Source: Sphingomonadales bacterium (GTDB lineage Bacteria; Pseudomonadota; Alphaproteobacteria; Sphingomonadales; Sphingomonadaceae). Taken from it: a DNA stretch of 64,000 bases. Positions 58,853 through 64,000 of this stretch are shown piece by piece. The DNA lies in NCBI GenBank assembly GCA_016720115.1, contig JADJXT010000001.1:1488001-1552000 (forward strand), in the 5' to 3' direction. A model generated the notes under the pieces. It was not told where the DNA came from and did not search any database. It saw only the letters and a list, made by a program, of their open reading frames with translations. Position 1 is the first letter of the stretch, and the number at the start of each line of letters is the position of its first letter. Position numbers and translations under genes: made by a program.

Positions 58853-59656
58853 ATGGCGGCACCTGTCGTCACCATGCACCAATTGCTCGATGCCGGAGCG
58901 CATTTCGGCCACCAGACCCACCGTTGGAACCCGCGCATGAAGCCGTATATCTTCGGCGCACGCAACGGCGTTCACATCCTTGATCTGTCGCAGACCGTGC
59001 CGCTTTTCGCGCGTGCGCTCGATTTCGTCTCTGCCACCGTGCAGGCAGGCGGCAAGGTTCTGTTCGTCGGCACCAAGCGCCAGGCGCAGGGGCCGATTGC
59101 CGATGCTGCCCGCGCCTCGGGCCAGCATTTCGTCAACCACCGCTGGCTGGGCGGGATGCTCACCAACTGGAAGACGGTTTCGAACTCGATCAAGAAGCTG
59201 AAGACGCTGGAAGAACAGCTTTCGGGCGACACTTCGGGCTTCACCAAGAAGGAAATCCTTCAGATGACGCGCGAGCGCGACAAGCTTGAGCTTTCGCTCG
59301 GCGGCATCCGCGACATGGGCGGCATTCCCGACGTGATGTTCGTGATCGACGCCAACAAGGAAGAACTCGCCATCAAGGAAGCCAATGTCCTTGGCATCCC
59401 CGTGATCGGCATTCTCGATTCGAACGTATCGCCCGATGGCATCGCATTCCCGGTTCCGGCGAATGACGATGCGGCCCGCGCGATCCGCCTCTATTGCGAA
59501 TCGATCGCTTCGGCTGCCAGCAAGGGCAATGCCGGTGCGGCTGCGGCGCGCGGCGAGGATTTCGGCGCGATGGTCGAACCCCCGGTCGAAGAAGCGGTTG
59601 TCGAAGTGGTTGCTGAAGAAGCACCTGCTGCCGAAGCCCCTGAAGCTCAGGCTTAA
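58853..59656 (+). CDS. rpsB: 30S ribosomal protein S2
   Basis: From ATG 58853 after AAGGAG the protein has 267 residues. S2 signatures are LLDAGAHFGHQTHRWNPRM and PDVMFVIDANKEELAIKEAN. The C-terminal tail beyond residue 235 is an Ala/Glu/Val-rich extension (PPVEEAVVEVVAEEAPAAEA), which varies among alphaproteobacteria. It leads the rpsB-tsf-pyrH-frr cluster. The 172-bp leader should carry its promoter; none is clear. Confidence 0.98.
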   Translation: MAAPVVTMHQLLDAGAHFGHQTHRWNPRMKPYIFGARNGVHILDLSQTVPLFARALDFVSATVQAGGKVLFVGTKRQAQGPIADAARASGQHFVNHRWLGGMLTNWKTVSNSIKKLKTLEEQLSGDTSGFTKKEILQMTRERDKLELSLGGIRDMGGIPDVMFVIDANKEELAIKEANVLGIPVIGILDSNVSPDGIAFPVPANDDAARAIRLYCESIASAASKGNAGAAAARGEDFGAMVEPPVEEAVVEVVAEEAPAAEAPEAQA

Positions 59657-59666
59657 CCCAAACCGT

Positions 59667-59757
59667 GTCACCCCCGACTTGATCGGGGGGCCATGGTCTG
59701 AAGGCTCGGTTTAAACTTCCCTGTCTGACCATGGATTCCCGCTTTCGCGGGAATGAC
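59667..59757. repeat. variant nested palindrome between rpsB and tsf
   Basis: The ends GTCACCCCCG and GGGAATGAC match the 89-bp family (one side CCCCCGACTTGATCGGGGG, other side TTCCCGCTTTCGCGGGAA), but the inner pair is CCATGGTCTG/CTGACCATGG instead of CCATCACC/GGTGATGG. It is 91 bp long and lies inside the rpsB-tsf operon. Confidence 0.8.
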
Positions 59758-59807
59758 AAATATGGCGGCCATGGATGTCGCCGTAAATCATTCGAAAGGA
59801 CAATGAA

Positions 59808-60734
59808 ATGTCTGCAGTAACAGCTTCAGCCGTCAAGGAACTGCGCGAGCGTTCGGGCGCTGGCATGATGGATGCCAAAAAGGCACTCGAAGAAACCAAT
59901 GGCGACATGGAAGCCGCCGTCGATCTTCTGCGCGCCAAGGGCCTTGCCACCGCCGCCAAGAAATCGAGCCGCACCGCGGCCGAAGGTCTTGTCTCGGTTG
60001 CCGTCGATGGCACCAAGGGAACGGCTGTCGAAGTCAACAGCCAGACCGACTTCGTCGCCAAAAACGAGCAGTTCCAGGATTTCGTCCGCAAGGTAGCGGG
60101 CGTTGCGCTTGGTCTTGAGGCCAATGACGCCGACACCATTCTCGCTGCGGCCTATCCCGACGGCGGTTCGGTGCAGGAAGTGCTGACCAACAACATCGCC
60201 ACCATCGGCGAAAATCAGGTGATCCGCCGTGCGAAGACCATTTCGGTCAGCGCCGGTCGCGTCGTTTCCTATGTCCACAATGCTGCAGCACCGGGCATGG
60301 GCGGTATCGGCGTTCTCGTTGCGCTGGAAAGCGAAGCCGATGCGGCAACGCTTGATGGCCTCGGCAAGCAGCTTGCCATGCACATCGCAGCGGCCTTCCC
60401 GCTGGCGCTCGATGAATCGGGGCTTGATAAGGACACGCTCGATCGCGAAGCCGCAATTGCCCGCGAAAAGGCCGCCGAAAGCGGCAAGCCTGCGGACATC
60501 GTCGAAAAGATGGTCGAAGGCGCGGTGAAGAAGTTTGCGAAGGAAAACGCTCTGCTTTCGCAGCCGTTCGTTATCGACAACAAGACGCCGATTGCAGACG
60601 TTGTCGCCCAGGCTGGCAAGGCCGCCGGCAAGGAGATCAAGCTGGTCGACTATGTCCGCTACCAGCTTGGCGAAGGCATCGAAAAGGAAGTGTCCGACTT
60701 CGCAGCCGAAGTGGCTGCTGCCGTCGGCGCGTAA
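59808..60734 (+). CDS. tsf: elongation factor Ts
   Basis: This 308-residue nucleotide exchange factor for EF-Tu has the N-terminal domain VKELRERSGAGMMDAKKALE, the core VEVNSQTDFVAKN and the C-terminal module KENALLSQPFV. Lengths and blocks match the family. Start ATG after AAAGGACAATGAA. It follows rpsB with the repeat 59667-59757 in the gap. Confidence 0.98.
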   Translation: MSAVTASAVKELRERSGAGMMDAKKALEETNGDMEAAVDLLRAKGLATAAKKSSRTAAEGLVSVAVDGTKGTAVEVNSQTDFVAKNEQFQDFVRKVAGVALGLEANDADTILAAAYPDGGSVQEVLTNNIATIGENQVIRRAKTISVSAGRVVSYVHNAAAPGMGGIGVLVALESEADAATLDGLGKQLAMHIAAAFPLALDESGLDKDTLDREAAIAREKAAESGKPADIVEKMVEGAVKKFAKENALLSQPFVIDNKTPIADVVAQAGKAAGKEIKLVDYVRYQLGEGIEKEVSDFAAEVAAAVGA

Positions 60735-60843
60735 AAATCGGGCTGATCCCTCGCGCTGCGGGGGATAAGGCCTTGGCGATGTGGCGCTCCGCTCTTATAG
60801 CAGGGCGCCATTATTGCATCTGCAGTTGGGGAAAGAGGATTTT

Positions 60844-61569
60844 ATGGCCAATGGCCGCTATCGCCGTGTGCTTTTGAAACTGTCCGGCGAAGTGCTGATG
60901 GGCGATCAGCCGTTCGGGATCGACCCCGATACTGTCGCCCGGGTCGCCGCAGAGGTGAAGGCGGCCAAGGATACCGGGCTTGAGCTGTGCCTTGTCATCG
61001 GCGGGGGCAATATCTTCCGCGGCATGGCGGGTGCGGCCAAGGGCATGGACCGGGCGCAGGCCGATTATATGGGTATGCTTGCCACCGTGATGAACGCGCT
61101 GGCGATGCAGAATGCGCTCGAGCAACTGGGCGTGCAGACCCGCGTGCAATCGGCGATCGAGATGGACAAGGTCTGCGAGCCGGTCATCCGCCGCCGCGCC
61201 GAACGGCATCTCGAAAAGGGCCGGATCGTTATCTTTGCCGCCGGCGTTGGCGCGCCCTATTTCACCACCGACAGCGGGGCGGCGCTGCGTGCCGCCGAAA
61301 TGAAATGCGACGCGCTGCTCAAGGGCACCTCGGTCGACGGCGTATACGATGCCGATCCGAAGAAGGTGGTCACAGCAAAGCGTTATCAAACATTGAGTTA
61401 TGACCGTGTTCTTTCAGACAATCTGAAGGTCATGGATGCCAGCGCCGTTGCGCTGTGCCGCGATAACGCCATTCCCATCGTGGTCTTTTCGATCCGCGAA
61501 CAGGGCAATATCCTCAAGGTGCTCGACCAGAGCGGCACCTTCACCGTCGTTCAGCAAGAAGGGAATTGA
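60844..61569 (+). CDS. pyrH: UMP kinase
   Basis: This 241-residue amino-acid-kinase-fold enzyme makes UDP from UMP for RNA and cell-wall precursors. Motifs: LLKLSGEVLMG (phosphate binding), VIGGGNIFRG, TVMNALAMQNALE, AAGVGAPYFTTDSGAALRA (UMP site) and VDGVYDADPKK. Start ATG 60844 with AGAGGA upstream. It is 109 bp after tsf and 3 bp before frr. Confidence 0.98.
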   Translation: MANGRYRRVLLKLSGEVLMGDQPFGIDPDTVARVAAEVKAAKDTGLELCLVIGGGNIFRGMAGAAKGMDRAQADYMGMLATVMNALAMQNALEQLGVQTRVQSAIEMDKVCEPVIRRRAERHLEKGRIVIFAAGVGAPYFTTDSGAALRAAEMKCDALLKGTSVDGVYDADPKKVVTAKRYQTLSYDRVLSDNLKVMDASAVALCRDNAIPIVVFSIREQGNILKVLDQSGTFTVVQQEGN

Positions 61570-61572
61570 ACC

Positions 61573-62130
61573 ATGCCGCAATATGACAAGGCCGATGTCG
61601 AACGCCGCATGAAAGGCGCTGTGGAATCGCTGAAGGGTGATCTTTCCGGCCTGCGCACCGGGCGCGCGAATGTGACCCTGCTCGATCCGGTGACGGTTGA
61701 AGTCTATGGTTCGCACATGCCGCTCAATCAGGTCGCCACGGTCAGCGCGCCCGAACCGCGGATGCTTTCGGTGCAGGTCTGGGATCGCTCGAACGTCACG
61801 CCGGTGGAAAAGGCGATCCGTTCGGCAGGGCTGGGCCTCAACCCGATCACCGATGGCCAGACCCTGCGCCTGCCGATCCCCGATTTGACCGAGGAACGCC
61901 GCAAGGAACTGGCGAAGCTGGCGGGGCAATATGCGGAAAAGGCGAAGATTGCTGTCCGCAATGTCCGCCGCGATGCCAATGACGCGCTGAAGACCGACGA
62001 GAACAAGAAAGAAATCAGCGAGGACGACCGCAAGCGGCTGGAAACCGAAGTGCAGAAGATGACCGACGATACGATCAAGTCGATCGACGAGGCTGCGGCG
62101 GCCAAGGAAAAGGAAATCATGGGCCAGTGA
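61573..62130 (+). CDS. frr: ribosome recycling factor
   Basis: This 185-residue protein, the exact family length, splits post-termination ribosomes with EF-G. Blocks: LSGLRTGRANVTLLDPVTVE, VSAPEPRMLSVQVWDRSNV, EERRKELAKLAGQYAEKAK and VRNVRRDAND. It starts 3 bp after pyrH, so the two are coupled. The gap to uppS contains repeat 62158-62246. Confidence 0.98.
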   Translation: MPQYDKADVERRMKGAVESLKGDLSGLRTGRANVTLLDPVTVEVYGSHMPLNQVATVSAPEPRMLSVQVWDRSNVTPVEKAIRSAGLGLNPITDGQTLRLPIPDLTEERRKELAKLAGQYAEKAKIAVRNVRRDANDALKTDENKKEISEDDRKRLETEVQKMTDDTIKSIDEAAAAKEKEIMGQ

Positions 62131-62157
62131 GTGCTCATACGCTCTCTTTCCATAATT

Positions 62158-62246
62158 TCGTCATTCCCGCGAAGGCGGGAATCCATCACCTGCCGTTGAA
62201 ATTTCATCCGTCGGTGATGGACCCCCGCCTTCGCGGGGGTGACGAA
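62158..62246. repeat. 89-bp nested palindromic repeat, copy 3
   Basis: Nearly identical to 36181-36269 and in the same orientation; the reverse of 512-600. It sits between frr and uppS, ending 17 bp before the uppS start. Confidence 0.88.
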
Positions 62247-62263
62247 GTTTGGGGTTTGGGTTG

Positions 62264-62980
62264 ATGTTAGGTTTTGCAAAAAAGGCCGAAGCAGGCCGCG
62301 GCACCTCCCATGGCGCGCGCCATGTGGCCATCATCATGGATGGCAATGGGCGCTGGGCGAAGAAAAAGCACCTGCCGCGCGCGCTCGGCCACAAAAAGGG
62401 CGTCGAGGTTGTGCGCGAGATTGTGCGCCATGCCGCGACGACCGGGCTGGAGGCCTTGTCGCTCTATGCCTTTTCAAGCGAGAACTGGAAGCGGCCCGAG
62501 GACGAAGTCAACGACCTGATGGGGCTGCTGCGCGCGTTCATCAAATCGGATATCGAAGAATTTGCCGCCAATGATGTCCGGCTGAAAATCATCGGCAATT
62601 ACAAGGTGCTGGCGCCCGACATTGTCGAGATGATCGACGATGCTCTGGCGCGCACCGCACACAACCGGCGCACCACGCTGGCCGTGGCCTTGAACTATGG
62701 ATCGCACGACGAGTTGGTCCGCGCGGCGCAGGCGGCTGCGGGGGAAGGGGCGATAACGGCTGAGGCCATTGAACGCCACCTCGATACCGCCGACATGCCC
62801 CCGCTTGACCTCCTCATCCGCACCTCGGGCGAACAGCGGCTGTCGAACTTCATGCTCTGGCAGGCAGCCTATGCCGAACTGTGGTTCACCGAAACGCTCT
62901 GGCCCGATTTCACCCCGGCGGAGTTCGATGCAGCCCTCGCCGAATTCGGCACGCGCGAAAGGCGCTATGGCGGGCGATGA
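62264..62980 (+). CDS. uppS: undecaprenyl diphosphate synthase (cis-prenyltransferase)
   Basis: Makes the C55 lipid carrier for peptidoglycan from FPP and IPP. From ATG 62264 the protein has 238 residues. Catalytic Asp26 lies in IIMDGNGRW, with LYAFSSENW, the RTAHNRRTTLAVALNYG block and LLIRTSGEQRLSNFMLWQ (IPP-binding arginines). A TTG at 62249 would add five residues, but neither start has a strong ribosome site, perhaps because the repeat 62158-62246 ends just upstream. Overlaps cdsA by 4 bp. Confidence 0.97.
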   Translation: MLGFAKKAEAGRGTSHGARHVAIIMDGNGRWAKKKHLPRALGHKKGVEVVREIVRHAATTGLEALSLYAFSSENWKRPEDEVNDLMGLLRAFIKSDIEEFAANDVRLKIIGNYKVLAPDIVEMIDDALARTAHNRRTTLAVALNYGSHDELVRAAQAAAGEGAITAEAIERHLDTADMPPLDLLIRTSGEQRLSNFMLWQAAYAELWFTETLWPDFTPAEFDAALAEFGTRERRYGGR

Positions 62981-63681
62981 GCGAGGAACCCGCGTTGCCG
63001 CCCAAACCGCGTTCTGACCTCGGTATCCGGACGCTTTCGGGCGTAATCATGATATTGGTTGCGGCTGGAGCAATCTGGATCGGGGGCTGGCCGTTTTACA
63101 TTTTCGTGTTCCTGGCCGCAGTTGGGATGTTGCGCGAATGGATCAAGCTGGTTGCAAAATTTGCGCCTTCGCTCGGTCCACGGATTTTATGGGTTTTGGG
63201 CGGCATCTTCTATATCGGGCTGGCATCGGCGGTGTTGCTTGCGTTGCGCGATGGGGAGGGCTTGTTGCTCGCCCTCACAGTCGTTGGGGTGGTCATTGCC
63301 ACAGATACCGGGGCCTATTTTGCGGGACGAACCTTTGGCGGACCAAAGATTGCGCCGCGCATCAGCCCTTCGAAAACCTGGTCCGGTCTGTTGGGTGGTA
63401 TGCTTGCATCGGCGATTCTCGTCGGGGTGGTCAGCTCGCAATTCGAAGGCTCGCAAATTTTTGCGGCGGCAGTTGGTGCGACCGCCGCCGTCATTGCACA
63501 AGCGGGCGATTTTTTTGAAAGCTGGATGAAGCGGCGTGCCGGAGTTAAGGACTCCGGGGCGCTGATCCCGGGGCATGGTGGTCTGCTGGATCGCGCTGAT
63601 GGGTTGCTGGCGGTTCTGTTTACGCTAGGGTTGGTAACCTTTGCTTCGCCGCTATTCATCGGCATGGTATTGGCGCGCTGA
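62977..63681 (+). CDS. cdsA: phosphatidate cytidylyltransferase
   Basis: Membrane enzyme that makes CDP-diacylglycerol, the precursor of phospholipids. The 234-residue protein has about six to seven hydrophobic segments and the CdsA signature DSGALIPGHGGLLDRADG, plus SPSKTWSGLLGG. Start ATG 62977 overlaps the uppS stop (ATGA), and its own TGA overlaps the dxr ATG by 1 bp, so all three are coupled. An earlier in-frame ATG (62881) would read through uppS. Confidence 0.96.
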   Translation: MSEEPALPPKPRSDLGIRTLSGVIMILVAAGAIWIGGWPFYIFVFLAAVGMLREWIKLVAKFAPSLGPRILWVLGGIFYIGLASAVLLALRDGEGLLLALTVVGVVIATDTGAYFAGRTFGGPKIAPRISPSKTWSGLLGGMLASAILVGVVSSQFEGSQIFAAAVGATAAVIAQAGDFFESWMKRRAGVKDSGALIPGHGGLLDRADGLLAVLFTLGLVTFASPLFIGMVLAR

Positions 63682-64000
63682 TGCAACGCACCCTTTCGAT
63701 CTTCGGTGCAACCGGTTCAGTCGGCCTATCCACACTCGATCTCGTTCGCCAGCATCGCGACAAATATCGCGTCGTTGCGCTGACTGCCAACGGTAACGCC
63801 GCCGATCTGGCCAGGCTGGCTCGGGAATTCGAACCGGAAGTTGCTGTGGTCGCCGATGAAAGCGCCCATCCGGCGCTGAAAGCGGCGCTTGCGGGAACCC
63901 CCACCAAAGCCGCCGCTGGCCCAGTTGCCCTTATCGAAGCTGCGCAAATGGGTGCTGACTGGACTATGGCGGCGATTGTGGGCTGTGCGGGGCTGCCGCC
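63681..64000 (+). CDS. dxr: 1-deoxy-D-xylulose 5-phosphate reductoisomerase (N-terminal part)
   Basis: Second enzyme of the MEP isoprenoid pathway, using NADPH. The first 106 residues are visible before the window ends: the NADPH-binding SIFGATGSVGLSTLDLV, VVALTANGNAADLA and MAAIVGCAGLPP, which match DXR. It begins at the ATG overlapping the cdsA stop (TGATG). Provides isoprenoid precursor for the UppS reaction encoded two genes upstream. Confidence 0.96.
   Translation, partial: MQRTLSIFGATGSVGLSTLDLVRQHRDKYRVVALTANGNAADLARLAREFEPEVAVVADESAHPALKAALAGTPTKAAAGPVALIEAAQMGADWTMAAIVGCAGLP

Noticed and set aside
60735..60843. Terminator between tsf and pyrH
   Set aside because: Only a weak imperfect hairpin (ATCCC/GGGGAT) without a T-run; read-through is more likely.

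Overview
The window looks like chromosomal DNA of a sphingomonad-type alphaproteobacterium (order Sphingomonadales). The basis is the high GC content, the sciP (DUF1153) gene, an RNase E with a charged S1 insertion, many small exported proteins of the kind seen in sphingomonads, and dense short palindromic repeats between genes. This placement is inference from gene content; no rRNA gene is present to confirm it.

Layout. 1-5376: AI-2E-type permease fragment, DksA-like zinc finger protein, DUF465 protein, a small exported protein, astD-nth, and SelO. 5417-10260: an alpha/beta hydrolase, then a leftward operon of epoxide hydrolase-like protein, PnuC, NadR-like kinase and LepA. 10402-13927: PHA synthase (class II-like) and PHA depolymerase, then a methyltransferase with a lipoprotein signal. 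14073-21553: ferredoxin-NADP reductase, DUF445 protein, an RND efflux pair and a GlsB/YeaQ protein. 21719-28069: sciP, mnmA, a serine beta-lactamase-fold lipoprotein, DUF3297, a 52-residue membrane protein, DUF4424, and an HI0933-type flavoprotein. 28228-32543: a VapBC pair, a coding remnant, an EamA exporter and TypA/BipA. 32543-39809: an SBF-type transporter, a YbbA/YbbP-like ABC pair divergent from a TesA-type lipase, TelA plus a membrane partner, and tRNA-Gln(CUG). 39981-50188: Ppx/GppA, RlmE, a DsbA-like protein, an M48 peptidase with TPRs, RNase E, N-acetylmuramoyl-L-alanine amidase, DnaX and YbaB. 50395-55713: Lon, HU, a small membrane protein, an exported M20 peptidase and an exported small protein. 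55714-58242 is the only clearly accessory stretch: an AT-rich formylglycine-generating-enzyme-like (FGE) gene cut by an IS5-family element and bracketed by inverted copies of a dispersed repeat. 58243-64000: PaaI-type thioesterase, then the conserved rpsB-tsf-pyrH-frr-uppS-cdsA-dxr cluster, with dxr cut by the window edge.

Genes that work together. PhaC and PhaZ make and mobilise storage polyester. PnuC imports nicotinamide riboside that the NadR-like kinase would phosphorylate. The membrane fusion protein and RND permease form an efflux pump lacking an outer-membrane channel gene here. RNase E, RlmE, MnmA, LepA, TypA, DnaX/YbaB and the rpsB cluster are housekeeping RNA, translation and replication functions.

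Unusual features. I see no CRISPR array, phage or large novel defence system. The most unusual things are (i) the FGE/IS cassette, (ii) several families of short nested palindromes, some of which supply stop codons, a protein C-terminus, or sit inside essential operons, (iii) a pseudomonad-like PHA module, and (iv) a methyltransferase predicted to be exported.
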